DNA of 64,000 bases from Hypericum androsaemum (GCA_963995505.1 OZ023187.1:9573176-9637175), one strand, 5' to 3'; counted from the stretch's first letter, positions 48,404 to 62,058 are shown. Notes: a model not told the origin generated them from the sequence alone. Translations and numbers: made by a program.

Positions 48404-48441
48404 TCATATATGCTCCTTCCATATAACGTCATTCATAATTT
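48310..48441. repeat. 132-bp perfect palindrome with (TA)25 centre
   Basis: A 41-bp arm beginning AAATTATGAATGACGTTATA (48310-48350) is repeated as its exact reverse complement at 48401-48441 around fifty bases of alternating TA (48351-48400), itself self-complementary. I found no mismatch over the full 132 bp. It can extrude as a cruciform, or fold as a very long RNA hairpin in the element transcript. Confidence 0.97.
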
Positions 48442-48996
48442 TCTCATTTTCAAACATATTTAAACTCAAAAGAATATTCTCAATGCATAGATAAACAAAC
48501 TAGAAAAAATTCACAGAGGCATAACTCAAACATTTGGTGAGACTCAAACCAATGGCCCATTATATATAGGAAGAAATCAAATATATAAGGGTGTATCGAT
48601 GATTTGGATAAAGTGGTGATCAGTAACTTCATCAAAATCTCACCCAAGAAAGGGTTTTCATATATATAAATATATATACTCAAATGGGCTTTTCAAAGGA
48701 ATACATATACAAATGGTAATATAATTCTCACCAAAATGTAGAGTAAATACCTTGTGATAACAACAATGCATCACAAAAATTTCTCACATAAGAATCTCAA
48801 ACACAAACAACTCAAACAACTTTCCAATTCATCACACTATTATGTTCAAACAGAAACAAATCTCCGTTGACACGAAAAAGTTTAAGGCACGAGAAAATGA
48901 CACAAATGGACAGGATGCAAAGTTATGTGGAACCCTATGCTCCGTAGCACAACTTAAGGTACTTGACAGCATAATTAGACAAGGCTCTAACCTAGA

Positions 48997-49008
48997 GCTC
49001 TGATACCA
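48997..49008 (-). other. Primer binding site, initiator tRNA-Met
   Basis: On the - strand TGGTATCAGAGC lies four bases (GACT) after the end of the 5' LTR. This is the standard plant iMet primer sequence for starting minus-strand synthesis. Confidence 0.95.
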
Positions 49009-49012
49009 AGTC

Positions 49013-51779
49013 TGTCACGACCCAAATTGGTGGTCGGTGACTGGCGCTACACTTCAACTCCTTTAATCACAAAGAAATCTAGACAGCCTCAAACGTACTC
49101 AGAATTTATAAGAATAAGCCTTTAAATATAAAATTTAAAACTTTATTTACAAAATATAAGCCAAGCTTTCCCTTTTTAATACATATTCATATATTCTTTT
49201 CCCAAGATCAAATTAACTATGTAACTACGGAGCTTCTAGATCAAAGAGCAAAATACAAACTAGAGACCTCGATGCAAGTCCTGGAGAATGAGTGGACTTG
49301 GTACAATCATAGTACATCTCCGAACCAATACAACTCGTGTACGAGTTCCTGCAAAACTGGTGAGAGGGGGGATGAGTGTTTTGGAACACTCAGTAAACAA
49401 ATAAGATATGCATCACAATTTATTTAGCTACTCAATGTACAAACATTCCTAAAACATGCATATAACTAATATGACAAATTAATTATGCAGAGATGTACAT
49501 TATTCAAAAGTCATACTTACCAGATGACCAAATATATCATATAATCACAAAGTCACAGAAACATGAGCAAACTACGCAACGTTCCATACCGTCACGCAAT
49601 TTGACATATGACACATAATTCCAATATCACATAGCAGAACTGACGAACATTCGGCAAGATCTAGATAGTGTCACTCCAACTCCGACACGAGGATACCATA
49701 TCTCAAAGGCGCCATCAGAAATCAACCCAGTCAGACAAACAGATCATATCAGAATCTATTGTATCCTCAGTATATGTGCACATATGCCAACATCCCCGGT
49801 TGGTCACGGGTAGGTCTCTGCCTACTAGACGTCCATATCACAGAGCGAAGCCATTCATATAACAGACTTTCATATCATAACAAATTCATAGGATTCCAAA
49901 ACATATCAAACATATCCAGTGCCCCGCTAGGCAAGATTAAACAAACTTTCACAAATCATAATGTCTTGCAAATGCTCATATGACAAATGTAGAAATGCAC
50001 TCATATTACCATATTCAAATCATGACAAATAAATAGAGTGTGCCAAAGAAAGCACGAGTCACATATTATTTGTTTACCGATTTTAGACTGACGACCATTT
50101 GAATGAAACTATGAAGTTTCATTCCGCATCTAGATTTCTTCTCGAATTTTATTCTTCCGAGTTCCTTATTCATAGAGACTCCTCCAAAATCTCCTCAATT
50201 AGATTACAAAGGCTGTTGAATAAGAAATTGATTCCATCCACCACAAATCAAATAACACTCTTAATTTATAATTTTATTAACAGTAAGCGTAACTAATACA
50301 TGTTCTCGCTTGAACACTAACGCTATTACATTTTTAATATGCGCTCTCCTAATTTATAATGATTCTTTTCAATCTATACATATCAATCTATTTTTCTACA
50401 GAAATTAATTATCCTTCCAAGTTCACATTCTACATCTCTCAATTTTTCTATCTTAGTATCGTCTCAATGCATTAACCTTCTAAGAAGCCCAAAACACCCG
50501 ACAAATTATAAATTCATAGCTCATGACATGGATGAACAAGCTTTCATGAAGATTAAACTAATCAATTTGGCTACATGAACTGTTAGTTGCCTTTTTCTCG
50601 TAAAGTCTTCCAATTTACTTAAAAAGCTAATTCAATTCCTTCTTTTCCATATTTACATTAAGAAGTCACCAACAAACAGTTTGTTAGTAGCAAATTATAC
50701 TAATAATTTATAACTCACCTTCTTCCGGTCCCTTATCACATTTCTTGTCTTTATTTTTTTATTTTCTCGGATTACTTTTTCAATTTTCCTATCTCGGTTT
50801 TCTTTCCTATATGTTAAAAGCTTAATCATTCAATTTCCCTTTACCAATTCTTGTCCACATATGTTACTCAACTGTGAGAAATTTAAAAATAAAGTTCATC
50901 TTCCCTTTACATATTTGTCACTCGCAAATACTGTCATACTTATAAGTAGTGAAGATAGCTTACCTAGCTTTGATCTTATTGAATGGCTCCTTCTTTGTTA
51001 GTTTCATTTTCAGTCCTTGCTATCCTTTTATTTTCATGGTTTGGTTTACTGTGGGTTTCGGTGAAACTTGAGGGAACCAAGTTCACCACTTCTTCCTATT
51101 TTATAATAGAAATTTGTTTTGAGGTGGCTCTATTTTAGATTGCCACGTTTTCTTTCTTCTTCTTTTTTACTTTGCCACGTTGTACTTAGCTTTTTCTTCT
51201 TCTTTTTTTTAGCCTAGTTTCTGTAGTTGTTAGATCATTATCTCTTGCCTAAGATGTAGGCTTAACCAACACGTTATTTTTACCTCTTTTTTATATATAG
51301 TTGAATTCTATCCATGAATCCCGCCTACCGTTTTCTTCTATCTTTTTGTTTTAAGATTTTGTTTGTAATTTTCATATATATCTTCTTACCTTATCACATT
51401 ATTATGAAGCCTACTAAAACTTATCTATCCAGCTCGCGCACCATTAAAATATCTACATCTAAATTACATCTTTGAAATGTCTACCAAACATTAAATATTT
51501 CTTATGATCATAATTTTTGATCAAAAAGTAGAATTATAAAATTTATTTCCTTTCTGAAAATCACGTCCACAATTTATAAATATATGAATTTAATTTATTT
51601 AATTCTCCAGCTTCTCGAATCTCCAATATATAAATATTCTCACTTAGCATCATTCTTATAATCTCTAAATCATCAATTTATCTAGATATCTTCAAACATA
51701 ATATATCCTTATTGTACCAATTGATTAAGAATACTTGATTAAATTTAACTAAGTTTAATTCACATGATCGGGTATTACA
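49013..51779 (-). repeat. 5' LTR (2767 bp, full length)
   Basis: The longer and apparently complete LTR, bounded by TG and CA. Within it, 49098-49677 is missing from the 3' LTR. That stretch includes a CTCACCAGTTTTGCAGGAAC-type phrase on the - strand. An unusually long LTR, about one third of the element. Confidence 0.95.
51291..51299 (-). promoter_or_regulatory. Candidate TATA box in the 5' LTR
   Basis: TATATATAA on the - strand, 480 bp inside the LTR. If real, transcription would start near 51260 and leave about 2.2 kb of R plus U5 before the PBS, which is long. Confidence 0.45.
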
Positions 51780-51784
51780 TCATG
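51780..51784. other. Target site duplication TCATG, right copy
   Basis: Exact match to 43260-43264, followed by in-register decamers (CCTTATCATGCC). Confidence 0.95.
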
Positions 51785-54700
51785 CCTTATCATGCCTTTT
51801 CTTTCCTTATCTTGCCTTTTCTAATCGTTTCTTCTCTTATCTTATCTTTTCTTGCCTTTTTTTGCCTTATCTTTCCTTTTCTTGCCTTATCTTTCCTTAT
51901 CTTGAGTTTTCTTGCCTTATCAAGCCTTTTCTTTCCTTATCTTGCCATTTCCTTGCCTTTTCTTTCCTTTCCTTGCCTTTCCTTGCCTTATCTTGCATTT
52001 TCTTATCTTTTCTTCCCTTATCTTCACTTTTCTTTCCTTATCTTGGCTTTTCCTTGCCTTGTCTTGCCTTTTCTTTCCTTATCGTACCTTTTCTTTCCTT
52101 TCCTTGCCATTTCTTGCCTTATCTTGCCTTATCTTGCCTTTTCTTACCTTTTCCTTGCCTTTTCTTACCTTGTCTTGCCTTTTCTTCCCTTATCTTCCCT
52201 TTTCTTTCCTTATCTTGCCTTTTCCTTTCTTTTTCTTGTTTTTTCTTTCCTTATCTTGACTTTTCCTTGCCTTTTCGTCCCTTATCTTGCCTTTTCTTTC
52301 CTTATCTTGTCATTTCCTTGCCTTTTCTTGCCTTATCTTGCTTTTTCTTCCATTTTCATCCCTTATCTTGCCTTTGTTGCCTTATCTTGTCTTTTATTGC
52401 CTTATCTTGCCTTTTCTTATCTTACCTTGCCTTTTATTGCCTTTTCTTTCCTTATCATACTTTTCCTTGCCTTATCTTGCCTTTTTATTGCATTTTCTTG
52501 CATTTTATTGCCTTATCTTGCCTTTTCTTCCCTTGTCATGCCTTATCTTTCTTTTTCTTTCCTTATCTTGCTTTTTCCTTACCTTTTCTTGCCTTTTCTT
52601 TCCTTTTCTTTCCTTTTCTTTCCTTTTCTTTCCTTTTCTTGATTTTTCATTCCTTATCTTGCCTTTTCCTTGCCTGTTCTTGCCTTTTCTTTCCTTTTCT
52701 TGCCTTTTCTTTCCTTTTCTTGCCTTTTCTTGCATTTTTCGTGCCTTTTCTTGTCTTTCCTTGCCTTTTCTTGCCTTATCTTTCCTTTTTTTTGCCTTAT
52801 CTTGCATTTTCTTGCCTTATCTTGACTTTTCTTGCCTTATCATGCCTTTTCTTTCCTTATCTTGCCATTTCCTTGCCTTTTATTTCCTTATCTTGCCATT
52901 TCCTTGTCTTATCTTGCCTTTACTTCCCTTATCTTTCATTTTCCTTGTCTTTTCTTGCCATATCATTCCTTTTCTTTCCTTATCTTGCCTTTTCCTTGCC
53001 TTTACTTGCCTTATCTTTCCTTTTCTTTCCTTTTCTTACCTTTTCCTTGCCTTTTCTTGCCTTCACTTCCCTCATCTTTCCTTATCTTGCTTTTTCCTTG
53101 CCTTATCATGCCTTTTCTTCCTTTATCTTGCCTTTTCTTCCTTTATCTTGCCTTTTCTAACCTTTTCTTGCCTTATCTTGGTTTTTGTTGCATTTTCTTC
53201 CCTTATCTTGTCTTTTTTTGCTATTTCTTGCCTTATCTTGCCTTTTCTTTCCTTTTCTTGCCTTATCTTACATTTTATTATCTTTTCTTGCCTTTTATTG
53301 CCTTTTCTTTCCTTATCTTGCCATTTTTTGCCTTATCATGCCGTTTCTTTCCTTATATTGCCATTTCCTTACCTTTTCTTTCCTTTGCTTGCCTTTTCTT
53401 TCCTTATCTTGCCTTATCTTGCCTTCTCTTACCAGTTCCTTGCCTTTTTTTTGCCTTATCTTGCCTTTACTTGCCTTATATTGCCTTTTCCTTGCCTTTT
53501 CTTGCGATTTCTTTCCTTATCTTGCCTTTTCCTTGTCTTCTCTTGCCTTATCATGCATTTTCCTTGTCTTTTCTTACCTTATCATGCCTTTTCTTTCCTT
53601 ATCTTAACTTTTCATTGCATTTTCATGCCTTTTCTTCTCATATCGTGCCTTATCTTGCCTTTTCTTTCCTTTTCTTATCTTTTCTTGCCTTTTTGTGCCT
53701 TATCTAGCCTTTTCTTTGCCTTATCTTACTGTTTCCTTGTCTTTTCTTGCCTAATCTTGACTTTTCTTGCCTTATCATGCCTTTTCTTTCCTTATCTTTC
53801 CATTTCCTTGCCTTTTCTTTCCTTTCATTGCCTTTTCTTTCCTAATCTTGCCTTATCTTTCCTTTTCCTTCGTTTTCCTTGCCTTTTCTTGCCTTTTCTT
53901 TCCTTATCTTGCCTTTTTCTCATCTTTTCTTGTCTTATCATGCCTTTTCTTTCTTTATCTTGCATTTTCCTTAACTTTTCTTGCTTTTTCTTGCATTTTC
54001 TTCCCTTATCTTGCCTTTTCTTACCCTTTCTTGCCTTATCTTGCCTTATTTTCCTTTTCTTTCCTTTTCTTGCCTTATCATGCCTTTTATTGCCTTTTCT
54101 TTCCTAATCATACTTTTCCTTCCCTTTTCTTGCCTTTTCCCGTCCTTTTCTTGCCATTTCTGGCCTTATCTTGCCTTTTCTTCCCTTATCATGCCTTATC
54201 ATGCCTTTTCTTTCCTTATCTTGCCTTTTCTAACCTTTTCTTCTCTTATCCTATCTTTTCTTGCCTTACCTTGCCTTATCTTGCCTTGTCTTTCCTTATC
54301 TTGCCTTTTCTTTCCTTATCTTACCTTTTCTTGCCTTATCAAGCATTTTCTTTCCTTATCTTGCCATTTCCTTGCCTTTTCTATCCTTTCCTTGCCTTTC
54401 CTTGCATTATCTTGCCTTTTCTTGTATTTTCTTCCCTTATCTTGCCTTTTCTTTCCTTATCTTGCCCTTTTCTTTCCTTATCTTGCCATTTCTTGCCGTA
54501 TCATGCCTTTTCTTTCCTTATATTGCCATTTTCTTTTCTTTTCTTTCCTTTGCTTGCCTTTTCTTGCCTTATCTTGCCTTTTCTTACCATTTCCTTGCCT
54601 TTTTTTGCCTTATCTTGCCTTTACTTGCCTTATATTGCCTTTTCCTTGCCTTTTCTTGGCTTATCTTTCCTTTTCTTTCCTTATCTAGCCTTTTCCTGCC

Positions 54701-57079
54701 TTTTCTCTCCTTATCATTCATTTTCCTTGACTTTTCTTGCCTTATCATGCCTTTTCTTTCCTTATCTTATCTTTTCATTGCTTTTCTTCCATATCGTGCC
54801 TTATCTTACCTTTTCTTGTCTTTTCTTGCCTTTTTGTGCCTTATCTAACCTTTTCCTTGCCTTATCTTGCTGTTACCTTGCCTTTTCTTGCCTAATCTTA
54901 ACTTTTCTTGCCTTATCATGCCTTTTCTTTTATTATCTTGCCATTTTATTGCCTTTTCTTTCCTTTCATTGCCTTTTCTTTCCTAATCTTGCCTTATCTT
55001 GCCTTTTCCTTGCCCTTTCTTGCCTTATCTTCCCTTATCTTTCCCTTTTGTTTCCTTATCCTGCCTTCTCCATACCTTTTCTTGCCTTTTCTTTTCTTAT
55101 CTTGCCTTTTCCTTATCTTTTCTTGTATTATCATTCCTTTTCTTTCTTTATCTTGCATTTTCCTTACCTTTTCTTTCCTATTCTTGCTTTTTCTTGCTTT
55201 TTCTTCCCTTATCTTAACTTTTCTTACCCTTTCTTGCCTTATCCGTCCTTATCTTGCCTTATTTTCCTTTTCTTTCCTTTTCTTGCCTTATCATGCCTTT
55301 TCTTGCGTTATCTTACGGTTTATTGCCTTTTCTTTCCTTATCATACTTTTCCTTCCCTTTTCTTGCCTTTTCCCATCCTTTTCTTGCCATTTCTTGCCCT
55401 ATCTTCTCTTATCATGCCTTTCCATGCCTTTTCTTTCCTTATCTTGCCTTTTCTAACCTTTTCTTCCCTTATCTTATCTTTTCTTGCCATTTCTTGCCTT
55501 ATCTTGCCTTTTCTTCCCTTTTCTTGCCTTATCTTACCTTTTATTGTCTTTTCTTGCCTTTTCTTTCCTTACCTTGCCATTTTTGCCTTATCATGCCTTT
55601 TCTTTCCTTATATTGCCATTTCCTTGCCTCTTCTTTCCTTTGCTTGCCTTTTCTTGCCTTATCTTGCCCTTTCTTACCATTTCCTTGCCTTTTCTTGCCT
55701 AATCTTGCCTTTACTTCCCTTATCTTACCTTTTCTTTCCTTATCCTGCCATATCTTACCTTTTCCTTGCCTTTTCTTGTAATTTCTTGCCTAATCTTTCC
55801 TATTCTTACCTTATCTTGCCTTATCTTGCCTTATCTTGCCATTTCTTGCCTTATCTTGCCTGATCTTGCCTTTTCTTTCCTTATCTTGCCTTTTCTTGAT
55901 TTTTCTTTCCTTATCTTACCTTTTCTTACCTTTTTAACCTTTTCTTACCTTTTCGTGCATTTCCTTATCTTGCCATTTCCTTGTCTTTTCTTTCATTTCC
56001 TTGCCTTTTCTTTCCCTTCCTTGCCATTTCTTGCCTTATCTTGCCTTTTCTTACCTTTTCCTTGCCTTTTCTTGCATTGTCTTGCCTTTTCTTCCCTTAT
56101 CTTGCCTTTTCTTTCCTTATCTTGCATTTTCCTTGCTTTTTCTTGTCTTTTCTTTCCTTATCTTGACTTTTCCTTGCCTTTTCTTGCCTTATCATGTCTT
56201 TTCTTTCCTTATCTTGCCTTTTCCTTGCCTTATCTTTCTTTTTCTTGCATTTTCTTTCTTTATTTTTCCTTTTCTAGTTCTTCCTTGCCTTATCTTGCCT
56301 TTTCTTTCCTTTTCTTGTCTTATCTTGCTTTTTATTGCCTTATCTTGCCATTTATTGCCTTATCTTGCCTTTTTTTCCTTTTCTTTGCCTTTCCTTGCCT
56401 TTTCCTTGCCTTATCCTTTCCTTATCTCACCTTTTCTTCCTTCATCATGCCTTATCTTGCCTTTTCTTGCTTTTTCATTGCCTTTCTTTCCTTTTTTTTC
56501 CTTATCCTCGCCTTTTATTTCCTTATCTTGCATTTTCTTAACTTTTCTTACCTTCTCATGCCTGATAGCCTTTTCTTGCCTTTTCTTTCCTCATCTTGCT
56601 TTTTCTTGCCTTTTCATTCCTTTTCTTTCCTTTTCTTGCTTTATGTTGATTTTTCATGCCTTTTCCTTGCCTTTTCTTGCCTTATCTTGCTTCATCTTCC
56701 CTTTTCTTGCCTTATCTAACCTGATCTTGCCTTTTCTTGCCTTATCTTGCCTTATCTTGCCTAATGTTTCCTTTTCTTAACTTTTCTTTCCTTATCTTGC
56801 ATTTTCCTTTCCTTTTCTTGCCTTTTCTTGCATTTTCTTGCCTTCTCTTACCTTTTCGTGCCTTTTCATGCCTTTTTCTTGCCTTTTCTTGCCTGATCTT
56901 TTCTTTTCTTGCCTTATCTTGCCTTATCTTGCCTTTTCTTGACTTATCTTAACTTTTCTTGCCTTATCAAGCCTTTTCTTTCCTAATCTTGCCATTTCCA
57001 TGCCTTTTCTTTCCTTTCCTTGCCTTATCTTGCATTTTCTTGCCTTTTCTTCCCTTATCTTGCCTTTCCTTTCCTTATC

Positions 57080-57163
57080 TTGCCTTTTCCTTGCCTTATC
57101 TTGCCTTTTCCTTGCCTTATCCTGCCTTTTCCTTGCCTTATCCTGCCTTTTCCTTGCCTTTTC
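57080..57163 (+). repeat. Local 21-bp dimer repeat, 4 copies
   Basis: A pair of units, one 11 bp (TTGCCTTTTCC) and one 10 bp (TTGCCTTATC), is repeated four times, with TTATC followed by T or C. It shows clonal expansion of an 11+10 cassette. Confidence 0.92.
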
Positions 57164-58780
57164 TTCCTTATCTTGCTTTTTCTTCCATTTTCTTCACTTC
57201 TCTTGCCTTTTTGTGCCTTTTCATGCCTTTTATTGCCTTTTCTTTCTTTATCATACTTTTCCTTGCCTTTTCTTGCCTTTTCCTTGCCTTTTCTTGCATT
57301 TTATTACCTTATCTTGGCTTTTCTTCCCTTATCATTCCTTATCTTGCCTTTTCTTTCCTTATCTTGCTTTTTCCTTGCCTTTTCTTGCCTTTTCTTTCCT
57401 TTTCTGGTCTTTTATTACCTTATCTTGCCTTTTCTTGATTTTTGATTCCTTATCTTGCCTTTTCTTGATTTTTCATTCCTTATCTTTCCTTTTCCTTGCC
57501 TGTTCTTACCTTTTCTTTCCTTTTCTTGCATTTTCTTGCCTTTTCTTGCATTTTCATGCATTTTCATGCCTGTTCTTGCCGTTTCTTTCCTTATCTTGAC
57601 ATTTCCTTGCCTTTTCTTTCCTTTCCTTTCCTTTTCTTGCCTTTACTTCCCTTATCTTGCCTTTTCTTTCCTTATCTTGCTTTTTCCTTGCCTTTTCTTT
57701 CCTTATGTTGCATTTCCTTATCTTTTCTTGCCTTATCATTCCTTTTCTTTCCTTATCTTGTCTTTTCCTTACCTTTTCTTGCCTTATCTTGCCTTTTCTT
57801 TCCTTCTCTTGCCTTATCTTGCCTTTTATTGCCATATCTTACCGTATATTGCCTTTTCTTTCCTTATCATACTATTCCTTCCCTTTTCTTGCCTTTTCCT
57901 TGCCTTTCCTTGCCTTTTCTTTGCCTTTCCCTTGCCTTTTCTCGCCTTTTCTTCCATTATCATTTCTTTTCTTGCCTTTTCTTGCTTTTTCATTGCCTTT
58001 TCTTGCCTTTTCATTCCTTTTTTGCCTTTTCCTTGCCTTTTATTGCCTTATCTTACCTTTTATTGCCTTATCTTGCCTTTTCTTACCTTATCTTTCCTTT
58101 TCTTGCCTTTTCTTTCCTTATCTTGCCTTTTCTTGACTTTTCATTCCTTTTCTTTCCTTTTCTTGCCTTATATTGATTTTTCGTGCCTTTTCTTGCCTTT
58201 TCCTTGCCTTATCTTTCCTTTACTTGCTTGATCTTCACTTTTCTTGCCTTATCTAACCTGATCTTGCCTTATCTTGCCTAATGTTGCTTTTCTTAACTTT
58301 TCTTTCCTTATCTTGCATTTTCCTTTCCTTTTCTTGCCTTTTCTTTCATTTTATTGCATTTTCTTGCAATTTCTTACCTTTTTGTGCCTTTTCATGCTTT
58401 TTTCTTGCCTTTTCTTGCCTTTTCTTTCCTTTTCTTGCCTTATCTTGCATTTTCTTGCCTTATCTTGCCTTATCTTGACTTTTCTTACCTTATCAAGCCT
58501 TTTCTTTCCTTATCTTGCCATTTCCATGCCTTTTCTTTCCTTTCCTTGCCTTATCTTACCTTTTCCTTGCCTTGTCTTGCCTTTTCTTTCCTTATCGAAC
58601 CTTTTCCATGCCTTTTCTTCCTTATCTTGCTTTTTCTTCCATTTTCTTCACTTATCTTGCCTTTTCTTATCTTATCTTGCATTTTCTTGCCTTTTCTTAC
58701 CTTACCTTGCCTTTTCTTTCTTTATCATACTTTTCCTTACCTTTTCTTGCCTTTTCCTACCCTTTTCTTGCATTTTATTG

Positions 58781-58870
58781 CCTTATCTTGGCTTTTCTTC
58801 CCTTATCATGCCTTATCTTGGCTTTTCTTCCCTTATCATGCCTTATCTTGGCTTTTCTTTCCTTATCTTG
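58781..58870 (+). repeat. Local 30-bp trimer repeat, 3 copies
   Basis: Three decamers (CCTTATCTTG, GCTTTTCTTC, CCTTATCATG) are repeated three times in tandem, the third copy slightly altered. Confidence 0.92.
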
Positions 58871-61800
58871 TCTTTTCTTGACTCTTCATTCCTTTTCTTT
58901 CCTTTTCTTGCCTTATATTGATTTTTCGTGCCTTTTCTTGCCTTTTCTTGCCTTATCTTGCCTTTTCTTGATTTTTCATTCCTTATCTTGCCTTTTCCTT
59001 GCCTGTTCTTGCCTTTTCTTTCCTTTTCTTGCCTTTTCTTTCCTTTTCTTGCATTTTTATGCCTTTTCTTGTCTTTTCCTTGCCTTTTCTTGCCTTATCT
59101 TTCCTTTTTTGCCTTGTCTTGCATTTTCTTGCCTTATCTTGCATTTTCTTACTTTATCATGCCTTTTCTTTCCTTTTCTTGCCTTTTCTTGCCTTTACTT
59201 CCCTTATCTTTCCTTTTCTTTCCTCATCTTGCTTTTTCCTTGCCTTTTCTTTCCTTATATTATATTTCCTTATCTTTTCTTGCCTTATCATTTCTTTTCT
59301 TTCCTTATCTTGCCTTTTCCTTGCCTTTTCTTGCCTTATCTTTCCTTTTCTTACCTTTTCCTTGCCTTTTCTTTCCTTATGTTGCCTTCGCTTCCCTTAT
59401 ATTGCCTTCGCTTCCCTTATATTGCCTTTTCTTTCCTTATCTTGCCTTTTTCTTGCCTTTACTTTCCTTATCTTGTATTTTCCTTGTCTTTTCTTGCCTT
59501 ATCATGCCTTTCTAACCTTTTCTTTCCTTATCTTTCTTTTCCTTGCATTTTCTTTCCCTATCTTGTCTTTTCTTGCCGTTTCTTGTCTTATCTTGCCTTT
59601 TCTTTCCTTATCTTACCTTTTATTGTCTTTTCTTGCCTTTTATTTCCTTATCTTACCATTTCTTGCCTTATCATGCCTTTTCTTCCCATATATTGTCATT
59701 TTCTTGCCTTTTCTTACCTTTGCTTGCCTTTTCTTGCCTAATCTTGCCTTATCTTACCTTTTCTTACCATTTCCTTGCCTTTTCTTGCCTTATCTTGCCT
59801 TTTCTTCCCTTAACTTGCCTTTTCTTTCCTTATCGTGCATTTTCCTTATCTTTTCTTGCCTTGCCTTTTCTTTTCTTATCTTATCTTTTCATTGCCTTTT
59901 CATGCATTTTTCGCCTTATCCTACCATTTCTTCCCATATCGTGCCTTATCTTGCCTTTTCATTCCTTTTCTTGTCTTTTCTTGTCTTTTCGTGCCTTATC
60001 TAGCCTTGTCCTTGCCTTATCTTGCCGTTTCCATGCCTTTTCTTGCTTAATCTTGACTTTTCTTGCCTTATCATGCCTTTTCTAACCTTTTCTTTCCTTA
60101 TCTTTCTTTTTCTAGCATTTTCTTTCCCTATCTTGTCTTTTCTTGTCATTTCTTGCCTTATCTTGCCTTTTCTTTCCTTTTCTTGCCTTATCTTACCTTT
60201 TATTGTCTTTTCTTGCCTTTTATTGCCTTTTCTTTCCTTATCTTACCATTTCTTATCTTATAATGCCTTTTCTTCCCTAATATTGCCTTATCTTGCCTTT
60301 TCTTACCATTTCCTTGCCTTTTCTTGGCTTATCTTGCCTTTAATTCCCTTATCTTGCCTTTACTTCCCTTATCTTGGCCTTTCTTTCCTTATCTTGCCTT
60401 TTCATTCCTTATCTTGCATTTTCCTTGTCTTTTCTTGCCTTGCCTATTCTTTTCTTATCTTATCTTTTAGTTGCCTTTTCATGCCTTTGCTTGCCTTATC
60501 CTACCTTTTCTTCCCATATCGTGCCTTATCTTGCCTTATCTTTCTTTTTCTTGTCTTTTCTTGTCTTATCTTACCGTTTCCTTGCCTTTTCTTGCCTAAT
60601 CTTGACTTTTCTTGCTTTATCAAGACTTTTCTTTCCTAATCTTGCCATTTCCTTTCCTTTTCTTTCCTTTCCTTGCCTTTTCTTTCCTAATCTTTCCTTA
60701 TCTTGCCTTTTCTTACCTCTTCCTTGCCTTTTCCTGCATTATCTTCCCTTTTCTTCCCTTATATTGCCTTTTCTTTCCTTATCTTGCCTTTTCCATACCT
60801 TTTCTTGCCTTTTCTTTCCTTATCTTGCCTTTTACTTAACTTTTTTTGTCTTATCATTCCTTTTTTTCTCTATCTTGCATTTTCCTTACATTTTCTAGCT
60901 TTTTCTTGCATATTCTTCCCTTATCTGGCCTTTTCTTGCCCTTTATTGCCTTTTCTTGCCTTATCTTGCCTTATTTGCATTTTCTTTCTTTTTCTTGCCT
61001 TATCTTGCCTTTTCTTGCCTTATCTTACCGTTTATTGTCTTTTCTTTCCTTATCATACTTTTCCTTCCCTTTTCTTGCATTTTCCATATCATTTCTTGCC
61101 TTTTCTTGCCTTTTCTTGCCTTTTTTTCCCTTATCATGCCTTATCTTGCTTTTTCCTTTCCTTTTCTTGCTTTTTCCTTTCCTTTTCTTACCTTTTCTTG
61201 CCTTATGTTGCCTTATCTTGCTTTTTCTCACATTTTCTTCCCTTATCTTGCCTTTTCTTGCCTTATCTTGCCTTTTCTTGCCTTATCTTGCCTTTTATTG
61301 CCTTTTATTGCCTTATCTTGCCTTTTATTGCCCTTTCTTACCTTGTCTTTCCTTTTCTTTACTTATCATAGTTTTCCTTGCCTTTCCTTGCCATATCTTG
61401 CCTTTTCTTCCTATCTCATGCCTTATCTAGCTTTTTCCTTGCCTTTTCTTAACTTTTCTTTCCTTTTCTTGCCTTTTCATGCCTTATCTTACCTTTTCTT
61501 GCCTTATCTTGCCTTTTCCTTGCCTTTTCTTATCTTTTCTTGCCTTATCTTTCCTTTCCTTGCCTTATCTTCCCTGATTTTGCCTTTTGCTTGCCTTTTC
61601 TTACCTTTTCTTGACTTCACTTTCCTTATCTTGCCTTTTCATTTCCTTTTTCTTGACTTTTCTTGCCTTATCTTTCCTTTTCTTACCTTATCTTGCCTTT
61701 TCTTGCCTTTTCTTTCTTTATCTTGCCGTTTCTTTGCCTTTTCTTTCCTTTCCTAGCCTTTTCTTGCCTTTTCTTTCCTTTCCTTGCCATTTCTTGCCTT

Positions 61801-62058
61801 ATCTTGCCTTATCTTGCCTTTTCTTACCTTTTCCTTGCCTTTTCTTGCCTTGTCTTCCCTTTTCTTCCCTTATCTTGCCTTTTCTTTCCTTATCTTGCCT
61901 TTTCCTTGCCTTTTCCTTGCCTTTTCTTTTTTTTTCTTTCCTTATCTTAACTTTTCCTTTCCTTTTCTTCCCTTATCATGCCTTTTCTTTCCTTATCTTG
62001 CCTTTTCCTTGCCTTTTCTTGCCTTATCTTTCTTTTTCTTGCATTTTCTTTCCTTATC

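Larger units (their letters stand above)
45473..49012 (-). other. Internal region of the LTR element, no recognisable coding domains
   Basis: 3540 bp, AT-rich, with stops in all frames. The longest frames are 62-67 residues (for example 47358-47552 and 48480-48683 on the - strand) and show no zinc knuckle, protease, RT, RNase H or integrase motif. It contains the PPT, PBS, a TA microsatellite and a 132-bp palindrome. Most likely it is a non-coding carrier RNA region. Packaging signals are expected near the PBS but cannot be identified by eye. Confidence 0.85.
43265..51779 (-). mobile_element. Non-autonomous LTR retrotransposon, 8515 bp, inserted in the array
   Basis: On the - strand the order is 5' LTR (49013-51779), PBS (48997-49008), internal region (45473-49012), polypurine tract (45473-45486) and 3' LTR (43265-45472). 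LTRs run from TG (TGTAATACCC) to CA (GGGTCGTGACA) and are flanked by a perfect TCATG duplication. The PBS TGGTATCAGAGC matches initiator tRNA-Met. The internal region is only 3540 bp and shows no gag, protease, RT, RNase H or integrase that I can recognise, so it resembles a large retrotransposon derivative (LARD) that borrows proteins from a relative. PBS type and 5-bp duplication are usual for Ty3/Gypsy elements, but with no coding domains the superfamily is tentative. I count roughly 35 mismatches between LTRs over about 2.1 kb of alignable sequence, which points to a fairly recent insertion. Confidence 0.94.
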
